From an uncultured archaeon (lineage in GTDB: Archaea > Thermoproteota > Nitrososphaeria > JACIWG01): a stretch of DNA of 64,000 nucleotides. The notes under the pieces are model-generated. The model was not told the origin of the DNA, did not search any database, and saw only the letters and a list, made by a program, of their open reading frames with translations. Positions 20,522 through 29,715 of the stretch are shown in pieces (the stretch's first letter is position 1; each line of letters opens with the position of its first letter). Both the position numbers and the translations under genes were made by a program. The stretch covers positions 62,001 through 126,000 of the forward strand of contig CALHLD010000024.1 in assembly GCA_938034445.1 (NCBI GenBank). Reading direction: 5' to 3'.

Positions 20522-20549
20522 TAGGTTAGATAATTTAAACCAGTGATGA

Positions 20550-20624
20550 GCGATCGTCGTCCAGTCTGGTCTAGGACACCAGCCTTCCAAGCTGGTAACC
20601 CGGGTTCAAATCCCGGCGATCGCA
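20550..20624 (+). tRNA. tRNA-Gly(TCC)
   Basis: GCGATCG/CGATCGC acceptor, CCAGC-CTTCCAA-GCTGG anticodon arm, TTCAAAT T-loop; CCA not encoded. Confidence 0.96.
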
Positions 20625-20830
20625 TTTAAATCCTCCGTTTATAATCGCTACCCGACTATGTTAGCTGAAACTTAACGAATTTTTTCCAAAAGGTTTATTA
20701 AAATATTATATAAATCTTTGCATAAATAAACTTGGAGAAAGTATGTCCTTTAATAAAAAATGAAGGAAGAAAAAAGGTATAGAAAAAATAAAAATCTTTT
20801 TTTATTACTTATAGGGAATAAAGTGCGGTT

Positions 20831-20905
20831 GGGCCGGTCGTCTAGTTTGGTTAGGACGACGCTCTGACACGGCGTAGGTCCCAGGTTCAAGTCCTGGCCG
20901 GCCCA
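20831..20905 (+). tRNA. tRNA-Val(GAC)
   Basis: GGGCCGG/CCGGCCC acceptor, anticodon loop CTGACAC, TTCAAGT T-loop; CCA not encoded. Confidence 0.96.
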
Positions 20906-20994
20906 TTTAATTAATCAAAAAAGTAAGATATTCTGATAAAAATAAAGATAAAGATAAAAATATATTTATATTTGTAAATTTTATATTTTGGCTT

Positions 20995-21777
20995 ATGAGA
21001 TTAAAGGATAAAGTTTGTTTAGTTACTGGGGCATCAAGAGGTATAGGAAGAGCGATTGCATTAACATTTGGTAGAGAGGGGGCGGATGTTGCAGTTAATT
21101 ATTCGAAGAGTAGGGAAAAGGCAGAAGAAGTTGTTAACGAAATAATTAAATTTGGAAGAAGGGCTATTGCAGTAAAGGCTGATGTTTCAAACAAAGAGGA
21201 AGTAGATAAGATGGTAGAGACTGTAATCAAAGAGTTTGGTAAGATTGATGTTTTAGTAAATAATGCTGGAATAACATGGAGAAATCCAGATATTTTAGGC
21301 GCAACGAAAGAGGAATGGGAAAAGGTTTTGGGCGTAAATTTACTTGGCACCTATTATTGTATTCAAGCAGTGGCACCCTATATGATTAAACGAAGGTATG
21401 GAAAAATAATAAACATAGCATCTTTAGCGGGAATAGGTGTAAGCATTGGAGAAGAGGTGGCTTATGCGCCCTCAAAGGCAGCGGTAATTAATCTAACTAA
21501 AAGACTAGCATATAAACTTGGACCTTATAATATTAATGTTAATGCAATAGCACCTGGTCTAATTAGAACAGAAATTTTGTCAGTTGGCCGTAGTAAAGAA
21601 GAAGTAGAAAAATTACTGGAAGAGGTTGCAAAATTAACGGCATTACGTAGAACAGGAGAGCCGCAAGATATAGCTAATGTTGCACTATTTCTAGCGTCAG
21701 ATGAATCCAATTTTATAACAGGACAATTAATTGTCGCTGATGGGGGAAGGTTCAACTTCCTTTCACATAGTCTATAA
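20995..21777 (+). CDS. SDR-family 3-oxoacyl-ACP reductase-like (FabG-like)
   Basis: VTGASRGIGRAIALTFG, NNAGITW, YAPSKAAV, INVNAIAPGLIRT. Confidence 0.9.
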   Translation: MRLKDKVCLVTGASRGIGRAIALTFGREGADVAVNYSKSREKAEEVVNEIIKFGRRAIAVKADVSNKEEVDKMVETVIKEFGKIDVLVNNAGITWRNPDILGATKEEWEKVLGVNLLGTYYCIQAVAPYMIKRRYGKIINIASLAGIGVSIGEEVAYAPSKAAVINLTKRLAYKLGPYNINVNAIAPGLIRTEILSVGRSKEEVEKLLEEVAKLTALRRTGEPQDIANVALFLASDESNFITGQLIVADGGRFNFLSHSL

Positions 21778-21831
21778 ATTATGCAATGGAATAAAATTTT
21801 AATATAGAGAGCTGTTTTTCCCTTTTGGTGT

Positions 21832-21926
21832 GGCCTCCGTGGTGTAGTGGTAGACACAATGGCCTGTGGAGCCGTTGGCTCGGGTTCGATAAATCTTCAA
21901 CAGGTTCGAAAATCCCGACGGAGGCC
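21832..21926 (+). tRNA. tRNA-His(GTG) with 22-nt intron in T-loop (intron 21891-21912)
   Basis: G-1 + GCCTCCG/CGGAGGC + C73; anticodon loop CTGTGGA; T stem TCGGG/CCCGA separated by 29 nt instead of 7; the extra 22 nt folds as a BHB. Confidence 0.93.
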
Positions 21927-21928
21927 CC

Positions 21929-22375
21929 TTAAAATATCCATTGTGAGGAACCATCTGTATAATTTTCTTTTTTAAATATTGGTGGTTCCTTCTTATACCT
22001 TTCTATAGCCTCCATAGTTGCCTTAAAAGCTTGGCCACGCGATTCTGCTGCAACTATTACTGCAACAATAGGTTCTGTTGGCAAAAATTCACCTTCTAAA
22101 TGAATAATTGATATATGGTTTAATGAATACTTTGATTTAAGTTCTGAACATATTTTTTCTATTATTTTATCAGCTTCATCTTTGTATGCTTCTATTACTA
22201 CATTTTTTACTTTTTTATCTGAAATTGTACTTTTCTCCTTAGAGACTCCTAAAAAAGTTACTATTGCACCAACTTCACTATCTTTTATATCCTCTTGTAT
22301 TTTGTTTACTAACTTAAACAAATCAACAGAATTTTTAGAATAAACACCAGATTTTATCATGACAACATATAGCAT
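21929..22375 (-). CDS. moaE: Molybdopterin synthase catalytic subunit MoaE
   Basis: VGAIVTFLGVSKEKS...VVIEAYKDEADKII...EPIVAVIVAAESRGQAFKATMEAIERYKKEPPIFKKE. Confidence 0.9.
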   Translation of the reverse strand: MLYVVMIKSGVYSKNSVDLFKLVNKIQEDIKDSEVGAIVTFLGVSKEKSTISDKKVKNVVIEAYKDEADKIIEKICSELKSKYSLNHISIIHLEGEFLPTEPIVAVIVAAESRGQAFKATMEAIERYKKEPPIFKKENYTDGSSQWIF

Positions 22376-22415
22376 AATTTTATTCTATAATTAAACATTT
22401 AATTTTTAATTTTCT

Positions 22416-22934
22416 TTATTTAGTTTTAATGTGATGAGAAACCTTTTTCGGTTTCCTTTTCATTCTATGACCACAGATGGGGCAAAAAATTTCTTTAACA
22501 TTTTCAGCAACTCGACCACATGCAGGACAGTATATTATCCATTCTATACTTCGCGTAATGCCCTTTACTGTTAATGACTTAAACTCTATTCCTAGAAAAG
22601 AGGCCACATTCTGTAGTGAGTAATCATCTGTAATTATTGTGACCTTTTCTCTTTGAGTATCTTTTAAGAAAAGAGATAATGCAATAATTGACTTATCTGC
22701 TTTGGATAATTTTGATTCTGAAAGGAGACTCACCTTTTCTTCAACTTTTATATTGTAATAATTTGGAGGGGAAATTATCTTTATTAATCCTTGCGAAATT
22801 AGTGCATCTATCTTCAATTTAGATAATTTGTTTTTTCGAATTTCATTAATGACTTCTTCAGTAGTATATAGTTGGAAATCCTTTGAAGGGATAAATCCAA
22901 ATATAAAGGCTGTTGCGTCAAGAACATAAATCAT
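22416..22934 (-). CDS. nob1: rRNA-maturation endonuclease Nob1 (PIN + zinc ribbon)
   Basis: VLDATAFIFGF PIN start, YCPACGRV...FCPICGHRMKRKPKK zinc ribbon. Confidence 0.9.
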   Translation of the reverse strand: MIYVLDATAFIFGFIPSKDFQLYTTEEVINEIRKNKLSKLKIDALISQGLIKIISPPNYYNIKVEEKVSLLSESKLSKADKSIIALSLFLKDTQREKVTIITDDYSLQNVASFLGIEFKSLTVKGITRSIEWIIYCPACGRVAENVKEIFCPICGHRMKRKPKKVSHHIKTK

Positions 22935-23761
22935 AATATACCAGTCCTATCAAAGCCTAGTTTTTCTATATGGGATAGTCTGCCACCAAATAATCTAATA
23001 ATCTTAGCCTTTTTTTCATCTTTCATTATTTTTACTTCTGCATTTTTATTTAACAAATATTTTATTTGCCCGTCAACAACTACATAGAATTTATTTGAGC
23101 ATGTAATTGTTATAGGTAAAGGTTGAAGAATAAATTGTGGTACTCTTTGAATTGAACCTATTAAGTTTAGTAGAAAAACTTCAAGAGTTTCATCAACTAT
23201 TGGACCGCCTAGAGAGAAAGAGTGACCCGTTGAGCCTGTTGGAGTAGACACAATAACACCATCCATTTTTTTCCTAATATAGAAATCATTTTGAATTATA
23301 GAAAAAGTTGGAAGATGGGTTAGAGAACTTCTATAGACTAATATCTCATTTAATGCACTTTCCTCTATAGATTTTTGCCTAAGAGACAGTTTTAGCATCA
23401 TACGCTCTTGAATTAAATACCTATTTTCTTTGATAGCCTCTATAGCTAAGTTTATTTCATCTGGAAAGATCTCTGTTAGAACACCCTTAGAGCCAACATT
23501 TATTCCTAGTATTGGAACTTGTTGTTTTAAATTTCTAACTATTCCAATAATTGTACCATCACCGCCTAACACGCATAAGATATCAGTATTTGATGGAGAT
23601 ATTTCATCTATTTTTAATGATGGTAATGAATTATATTTAAGTGGAAAAACTGTATTTAAATTAAAATTACCAGTTGATAATAATGTATTGATAACCAATT
23701 CTATTACTTTTTTATTTGTTTTTTTAACATTGCCACATATCGAAATATTTTTCATTTCCAA
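22931..23761 (-). CDS. nadK: NAD kinase
   Basis: CVLGGDGTIIGIVRNL, INVGSKGVLTEI, TPTGSTGHSFSLGGPIVD. Confidence 0.93.
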   Translation of the reverse strand: MEMKNISICGNVKKTNKKVIELVINTLLSTGNFNLNTVFPLKYNSLPSLKIDEISPSNTDILCVLGGDGTIIGIVRNLKQQVPILGINVGSKGVLTEIFPDEINLAIEAIKENRYLIQERMMLKLSLRQKSIEESALNEILVYRSSLTHLPTFSIIQNDFYIRKKMDGVIVSTPTGSTGHSFSLGGPIVDETLEVFLLNLIGSIQRVPQFILQPLPITITCSNKFYVVVDGQIKYLLNKNAEVKIMKDEKKAKIIRLFGGRLSHIEKLGFDRTGIL

Positions 23762-23911
23762 GTTAGTATCAGCTCTTTTATAATGGTTACAAGAATTACT
23801 AAAAAAATATTTTTATTTAGTTCTTTCAGTTCTTAATATGCCCGATGAAATAAAGGAAGAGCCGTCTGAGCTATCCTGTAATGAAGATGATTATGAGAGA
23901 TGAGGGCCTTT

Positions 23912-24313
23912 TTATCCTTTCCCTTTTACACGCATTATCTTAACTCTTCCTAAAACCCTCCAGTATTCCACTTCAACACCTTGACTAATCTGTTTACTAA
24001 TATCTTCCTCTTTAGGAAACGGTATTTCAAATGTTTCGAACGTTTCCAAATCCATTATTTGAATTACATCTCCAGTAATAGCTATAACTTGACCATTTCT
24101 TTTATCAATAATAGGAACTTCGACCATAGCATCAACGGGACTAACAATACTGCGCTTAACATTATCAAATACACCTATAGCAACAACTCTTGCTTTTGCA
24201 GAACCATGTTTTCCTGGCTTGCTTTTGTCATATTCTACAATACGACAAGGTTCACCATCGATAATTATGTACGAACCTTCTTTTAAGCTACCTAAGTCTG
24301 TAGGCCTACTCAA
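23912..24313 (-). CDS. eif5a: Translation initiation factor aIF5A
   Basis: [40 protein letters not shown] hypusination-loop motif. Confidence 0.97.
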   Translation of the reverse strand: MSRPTDLGSLKEGSYIIIDGEPCRIVEYDKSKPGKHGSAKARVVAIGVFDNVKRSIVSPVDAMVEVPIIDKRNGQVIAITGDVIQIMDLETFETFEIPFPKEEDISKQISQGVEVEYWRVLGRVKIMRVKGKG

Positions 24314-24477
24314 GTTTCATTCACCCATCATATAGGAAGAAATAAATTAATATATAAAAGTAGTGTGATAGCAAAAAATTTTTAATAATAATTATTTGCT
24401 TTGGTTAAACAATAAAGGACATAAAGATATGCCTAATCAGTATAATGGGAGGAATGTAGAAAGGAGGTTTTTGATTT

Positions 24478-25785
24478 TTGCTTGATCAGTTAAGGGAAGG
24501 ACTAAGAAATGCTATAAGGAAATTAATCTACAGTGATGTTGTAGACGAGAAAACAGTAAGAGAATTTGTGCGTGATATACAAAGAACATTACTCCAAGCA
24601 GATGTGAATGTTAAAATAGTTTTAGATATCACCTCAAAAATAGAGAAAGAGGCGTTAAAAAGCGATATACCAGCAGGATTATCTAAGAGAGATTATATTG
24701 TTAATTTATTGTACAACGAATTAGTTAAGGTATTAGGTGAAGGAGTAGAAATCAGTTTCCCCAGAAATGAATTTAATGTAATACTTTTAGTTGGAATACA
24801 AGGTTCCGGAAAAACAACCTTCGCAGCCAAGTTAGGTAAATATTTTTCTAGAGAAGGATATAAAGTGGGAGTTATTTGTGCAGATACTTTTCGCCCAGGA
24901 GCCTATGAACAATTAAAAACCCTATGCGAGAAAGCAAAAATAGAATTTTTTGGCAAAACTAATGAGACTGATCCTATAAAAATTGCTCTTGAAGGAAAAG
25001 AATATTTCCAAAAAAAGGGTGTGAATGTAATAATTGTAGATACAGCAGGAAGGCATAAGGAAGAAAAAGAGCTTATAAATGAGATGAAAATGATTAGTGA
25101 ACATTTAAATCCTAAACTAGTTCTTTTAGTTGTTGATGGCACAATAGGACAACAAAGCTATATTCAAGCAAAAGCATTTCATGAAGCAACACCTATTGGA
25201 GGGATTGTTATAACTAAATTAGATGGGGCAGCAAAGGGAGGGGGGGCGATCGCAGCGGCGGCTTCGACTCAAGCAAAGATACTTTTCATAAGTACAGGTG
25301 AGGGATTAGATGATATAGAAAAATTTAGTCCCCAACGCTTCGTTGGCAGATTATTAGGTTTAGGAGATATAAAAGCAATATTAGAAAGGGTGAAACAGGC
25401 TGAAATAGAGGCAGATGAAGTTAAGACAAGAAGAATTATGTCAGGTAAGATGACTATTGATGATTTATATGAACAATTACTTCAATTGAAAAAGTTTGGG
25501 TCTATAAGGAAAATCTTAGAGCTTATTCCCGGGATACCTGAAATGGATACAATTGATTTGGACGAGGTTGAGGATAAAATAGAAAAATGGAGGTTCATCA
25601 TTCAATCCATGACAAAGGAAGAAAGACGTGATCCCGAAATTATAAATTCGTCTAGAATAAGGAGAATAGCTCGTGGAGCAGGAGTTGAAGAAAAAGAGGT
25701 CAAAGAAATGTTGAAACAATATAATAATATGAAAATAGTTATGAAGAAGACAAAAGGAAGATTTTTACGGGGAATAATTAGGTAG
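24478..25785 (+). CDS. srp54: Signal recognition particle 54 kDa protein
   Basis: LLVGIQGSGKTTFAAKLGKYF, VDTAGRH, ITKLDGAAKGGGAIAA; TTG start after AAGGAGGT. Confidence 0.97.
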   Translation: MLDQLREGLRNAIRKLIYSDVVDEKTVREFVRDIQRTLLQADVNVKIVLDITSKIEKEALKSDIPAGLSKRDYIVNLLYNELVKVLGEGVEISFPRNEFNVILLVGIQGSGKTTFAAKLGKYFSREGYKVGVICADTFRPGAYEQLKTLCEKAKIEFFGKTNETDPIKIALEGKEYFQKKGVNVIIVDTAGRHKEEKELINEMKMISEHLNPKLVLLVVDGTIGQQSYIQAKAFHEATPIGGIVITKLDGAAKGGGAIAAAASTQAKILFISTGEGLDDIEKFSPQRFVGRLLGLGDIKAILERVKQAEIEADEVKTRRIMSGKMTIDDLYEQLLQLKKFGSIRKILELIPGIPEMDTIDLDEVEDKIEKWRFIIQSMTKEERRDPEIINSSRIRRIARGAGVEEKEVKEMLKQYNNMKIVMKKTKGRFLRGIIR

Positions 25786-25878
25786 AGCGATGAGAAAGTG
25801 CACAATATATTTTGTAGTTCAAATGGAAAGATTTTTAAAATAAAGTTATTCATCTAAGGAAATCAGAGAGAGATTAAA

Positions 25879-26169
25879 ATGCCTAGATCAAAAGGATATA
25901 GAAGAAAGACTAGAAGTCTATTAACTAAAGATAGTAAAGTGAGTTCTGGCCTTTCTTCAATTATAAGAGAATATAAAGTAAATGATAGGGTAGTCATAAA
26001 AATTAACCCTTCAATTGCCAAAGGAATGCCTCATCGTAGGTATCATGGTAAGATTGGCATTATTGAAAAAGTATTTAGAAGAGCACTCTTAGTCAATATC
26101 AAAGATGGTGGAAAAACTAAAAAAATAATAGCTAGAATGGAACATGTAAACCCTTTAAATTATAATTAA
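25879..26169 (+). CDS. rpl21e: 50S ribosomal protein eL21
   Basis: SKGYRRKTRSLLTKD...KINPSIAKGMPHRRYHGKIGII. Confidence 0.95.
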   Translation: MPRSKGYRRKTRSLLTKDSKVSSGLSSIIREYKVNDRVVIKINPSIAKGMPHRRYHGKIGIIEKVFRRALLVNIKDGGKTKKIIARMEHVNPLNYN

Positions 26170-26221
26170 ATCAAGATAAAGAACAATATGACAAGTTAAT
26201 ATATAGAGGGGGAGAAAGTTT

Positions 26222-26560
26222 ATGGAGAAAAAAATGATAAAAAAACCCATAACAATGGCAGAAGCAAAAGAAATTCTAGAAAAGGTAAATATTGAAGAGG
26301 CAGACCAAATTCAAAAAAGAACTATCGATTATCTAATAAAATTTACTAAAGTAGATTCAAAGATAGCCCAAAGAATTAAAGAGAGACTAATAAAAGAAGT
26401 TGAATTAACAGAGGAGGAGGCTATAGAAGTGATCAATATACTTCCATCGTCAATAATGGAATTAAATACAATTATAGCAGGTTGGAAAAAAATTTTCCCC
26501 ACTGAGAAGAAAAATTTAATTTTAAATATTTTAAATGAAGAAAAAAGTAAAGGTGAGTAA
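26222..26560 (+). CDS. rpoF: RNA polymerase subunit RpoF (Rpb4-like)
   Basis: Size, position after eL21 and Rpb4/RpoF-like sequence (MAEAKEILEKV...ELTEEEAIEVINILPSSIMELNTII). Confidence 0.85.
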   Translation: MEKKMIKKPITMAEAKEILEKVNIEEADQIQKRTIDYLIKFTKVDSKIAQRIKERLIKEVELTEEEAIEVINILPSSIMELNTIIAGWKKIFPTEKKNLILNILNEEKSKGE

Positions 26561-26562
26561 AT

Positions 26563-27120
26563 ATCTCCTTTAAAGAAAAAAAGTTTGAAGAATATGCATA
26601 TTTGTTAGATTTTATACCTAATGGCAGATCTATTGTTATAAAGGGTAAAGAAGGGCCACTGGTGCAAGCAATCGGCGAAGAGAATTTAATACTTTTAGAG
26701 ATTCTTGCAATGAATAATGTTTCATTTGAGATTGGCGAGCGTATTTACATAGGAAAAGAAGGAAGAAAAAAGATTGTCAGTGTTTTGGGAAGAATAACCT
26801 ATGCAGATCTAACACCAAATGCCAAGAGTGAACTACCTTATGTATGTGAAAAAATTATCTTAGCAAATGAACAAAAATTTGTAAAATATTTTAATGAAGC
26901 GTTGCCAGTTACACCTAGATTGCATAGTTTGGAACTCATTCCCGGAATTGGAAAAACCTATCTTAAAATAATATTAGATGAAAGGGAAAAAAAGCCGTTC
27001 GTATCTTTTGAGGACATAAATAAGCGAGTAGGTATAAAAGATATAGCAAAACTTTTAACCAAGAGAATAATTGAGGAACTTCAAGGAAATACAAGAATAT
27101 TTCTTTTTGTTAGAAGGTAA
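26563..27120 (+). CDS. DUF655 family RNA-binding protein; apparent AUC start
   Basis: KFEEYAYLLDFIPNG...GPLVQAIGEENLILLEI...LELIPGIGKTYL; conserved N-terminal residues lie upstream of the track's TTG start (26602). Confidence 0.82.
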   Translation: MSFKEKKFEEYAYLLDFIPNGRSIVIKGKEGPLVQAIGEENLILLEILAMNNVSFEIGERIYIGKEGRKKIVSVLGRITYADLTPNAKSELPYVCEKIILANEQKFVKYFNEALPVTPRLHSLELIPGIGKTYLKIILDEREKKPFVSFEDINKRVGIKDIAKLLTKRIIEELQGNTRIFLFVRR

Positions 27121-27135
27121 TATTTTAATAGATAG

Positions 27136-27477
27136 TCATTTTGTCGTTAACTTCAAAATTGCCATTGCAAGATCGCCATTGGTCTCCTCTAATGCAGCAC
27201 GTGCAACTTCTTTAGATACACCCGCTTGTTGAGCAACTAAAAGTACATCTTCTTCACTATAATTTTTCTTAATTTGCTTTTCCTCAATTACACCCCCCAT
27301 AACTTGATAAATATGCAAACCCTGTGCAACTACTTGAGAGACTGTTGGATTTTTTATTAAAATTTCTTTTTCCTCAGTGCGTATTATAACTTCTTTTACT
27401 GAAGGAATTTCCTTCATGTTTAGGCCTAAACGGTCCATCAACTTCTTTGCTTCCCTTTGATTTATTCTGAATCCCAA
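27136..27477 (-). CDS. nac: Nascent polypeptide-associated complex protein (archaeal NAC, UBA C-terminus)
   Basis: LMDRLGLNMKEIPSVKEVIIRTEEKEILI...EDVLLVAQQAGVSKEVARAALEETNGDLAMAILKL. Confidence 0.93.
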   Translation of the reverse strand: MGFRINQREAKKLMDRLGLNMKEIPSVKEVIIRTEEKEILIKNPTVSQVVAQGLHIYQVMGGVIEEKQIKKNYSEEDVLLVAQQAGVSKEVARAALEETNGDLAMAILKLTTK

Positions 27478-27483
27478 CCTTTA

Positions 27484-27927
27484 TCACCTACTTTTTATAC
27501 ACAAACCTGATTTAAAACGTTTAATTTGTGAATGTGAAGTAACAGCCTTGCCGACTCCTATAAATTCACCTTTAGGAGAGACAATAAATACATCAGAACC
27601 AACAAATACATTTTTTTCTAATTTTTTTATATTTTTAACAAAGATTGAAGAACTGTTTTTCACTAGACTAATTTGATCTTCTCTGATGATAGCAGTATTC
27701 TTTTTGAATATTTTACTTTTCGAAAGAATATTATATGCAGCGGGGGTTAAAGCAATTGTACCATTTGGTCGAAAACTTCCAAACAAAAAATTGTCATAAA
27801 ATAATTGTTTGATTTTACCTGTTCTTTTTGAAAAGACTGGTTTAAATTTATCTATTTCTAGAGCGTTATGTACACCTTTACCGAATATATAGTCGATTAC
27901 ATATGAAATATCTTTTAATTCACGCAT
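27484..27927 (-). CDS. PUA-domain protein
   Basis: C-terminal VFVGSDVFIVSPKGEFIGVGKAV PUA pattern. Confidence 0.7.
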   Translation of the reverse strand: MRELKDISYVIDYIFGKGVHNALEIDKFKPVFSKRTGKIKQLFYDNFLFGSFRPNGTIALTPAAYNILSKSKIFKKNTAIIREDQISLVKNSSSIFVKNIKKLEKNVFVGSDVFIVSPKGEFIGVGKAVTSHSQIKRFKSGLCIKSR

Positions 27928-28043
27928 CTTTAAGGAGTAGATTTACATATAAAATAACTTTTTTCTTTCTCTCTAATAATGGTTTGTTAGTGCAATTTTT
28001 TTTAAAAAAAAATATAAGTAATGGAAGTTTAAGGGAATACTTA

Positions 28044-28442
28044 ATGAACTGTGAAATTTGTGGAAAGAAGATAGAAGGGCGTGGAAAAAAGGTTCTGATC
28101 GAAGGTTCAATTCTAAATGTATGCTCATCTTGTGCATTGCTAGGAGAAAAGGAGGTTAACAGTAAAACCAAATTTGATAAAAAGAAAATAAAAATTACAA
28201 CTATAAGTAGGCGATCAAACGAAGAAGATGAGATAGAAATAGTTCAAGATTTCGCTATCTTAATAAGACAAGCTAGAGAAAAGATGGGACTTTCACAGGA
28301 TGCGTTAGCAAAAAAGATAAACGAGAAAGTATCGGTTATTAAATTGATTGAAACAGGTAAGTTAAAACCTAGCATTCTTTTAGGAAAGAAGATAGAAAGA
28401 GCCTTAAAGATAAATTTATTTACAAGAGCTGAAAAATATTAA
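28044..28442 (+). CDS. mbf1: Multiprotein bridging factor 1 (zinc ribbon + HTH)
   Basis: Start at ATG 28044: MNCEICGKKIEGRGKKVLIEGSILNVCSSCA...IRQAREKMGLSQDALAKKINEKVSVIKLIETGKLKP. Track start (27903) is too far upstream. Confidence 0.92.
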   Translation: MNCEICGKKIEGRGKKVLIEGSILNVCSSCALLGEKEVNSKTKFDKKKIKITTISRRSNEEDEIEIVQDFAILIRQAREKMGLSQDALAKKINEKVSVIKLIETGKLKPSILLGKKIERALKINLFTRAEKY

Positions 28443-28455
28443 GGTCCAACTTCCT

Positions 28456-29715
28456 ATGGAAAAAGCAGTTCTAGTGACATACCCTGAACCGTATTGTATT
28501 AAAGAGGCAGTAGCATTAGCCAATACCGCGGGATATGAGATAGTAGAGATTATCACACAAAAATATCTTCTTAGGTCAAAGTATGGGTTAGGTGCAGGTA
28601 AGTTAAATGAATTGTTGAAAATAATTAAGGATAAGAAAGTAGATAAAATAATCTTTGATGAATCTTTAAAAACAGCCCAAGCATACAATCTTGCAAAAGT
28701 GCTTAAGAAAGAAGTTATAGATAGAGAAAAATTAATTTTACAAATATTTAATAGGAGAGCATCAACATTAGAGGCAAAATTACAAATAAAGTTAGCAGAA
28801 TTAAGATATGAGCTTATGAGAGCAAGGGAAAAGGTGAAATTAGAAAAAATGGGAGAACAACCTGGTTTCTATGGATTAGGAGAGTATGAGGTGGACGTTT
28901 ATGTAAACAAAATTAAAAGAGAAATAAATTTTCTAACTAAAAAATTAGAAGATATAAAACGTCAAAGAGCAATCCAACGTAAAGGAAGGAAAGAAAAGGG
29001 ATTACTAATGATTTCTTTAGCAGGATATACTGGAGCTGGAAAAACTTCGCTATTTAATTATCTTACAGGAGAATCATTTTATGTTTCAGATCAGATATTC
29101 TCAACTTTGAAAACAACAACTAGAAAAATTTTAAATGAAAAAAGCATACTTATTTCTGATACCGTAGGGTTTATTAGAAAAATACCACCATATATGATAG
29201 AAGCATTTAAGTCAACTTTAGAAGAATTAAAGTTCGCAGACCTCATACTACTTGTAATTGATTCAAGCGAGGCTATAGAAGAGATACAGATGAAGTTTAA
29301 TACATCTTACAATATATTATTAGATCTAGAAATAGACCCATTAAATATTGTTATTGTTTTTAACAAATTAGATCTTATGTCTGAAGAAAAAATAGAGAAA
29401 ATAAAAAAATTATTTAATAATAAAGGGATAGAGTATACTTTTGTTTCCGCAAAAACAGGTGTTGGAATAAATATGCTAGTAGAGAAAATCAAGAACAAGC
29501 TTTTAGAGGAAGAAAAAACATACTTTTTAGATCTTCGGATATTGCCTCGAATTTCAAATGAAATCGATTTGTTGAAAAAAGTTTGTGAAGTCAAAGTGGA
29601 AAAATTAGGAGAACAATTAAAGCTAGAAGTTAAGGGAGGAAAAACAATTTTAAGACGTTTTGAAAACCAGCTTGAATATGCGAGAGGAAATTTTTGTGTT
29701 AAGAATCGGGCATAG
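28456..29715 (+). CDS. hflX: GTPase HflX
   Basis: YGLGAGKLNEL, HflX-type coiled region, SLAGYTGAGKTSLFNYLTGE, ISDTVGFIRKIPPYMIEAFKSTLEE, VFNKLDL. Confidence 0.95.
   Translation: MEKAVLVTYPEPYCIKEAVALANTAGYEIVEIITQKYLLRSKYGLGAGKLNELLKIIKDKKVDKIIFDESLKTAQAYNLAKVLKKEVIDREKLILQIFNRRASTLEAKLQIKLAELRYELMRAREKVKLEKMGEQPGFYGLGEYEVDVYVNKIKREINFLTKKLEDIKRQRAIQRKGRKEKGLLMISLAGYTGAGKTSLFNYLTGESFYVSDQIFSTLKTTTRKILNEKSILISDTVGFIRKIPPYMIEAFKSTLEELKFADLILLVIDSSEAIEEIQMKFNTSYNILLDLEIDPLNIVIVFNKLDLMSEEKIEKIKKLFNNKGIEYTFVSAKTGVGINMLVEKIKNKLLEEEKTYFLDLRILPRISNEIDLLKKVCEVKVEKLGEQLKLEVKGGKTILRRFENQLEYARGNFCVKNRA

Noticed and set aside
27903-28043. N-terminal extension of the MBF1 ORF
   Set aside because: Low-complexity translation (YKITFFFLSNNGLLVQFFLKKN); the real start is ATG 28044, before MNCEICGKK.
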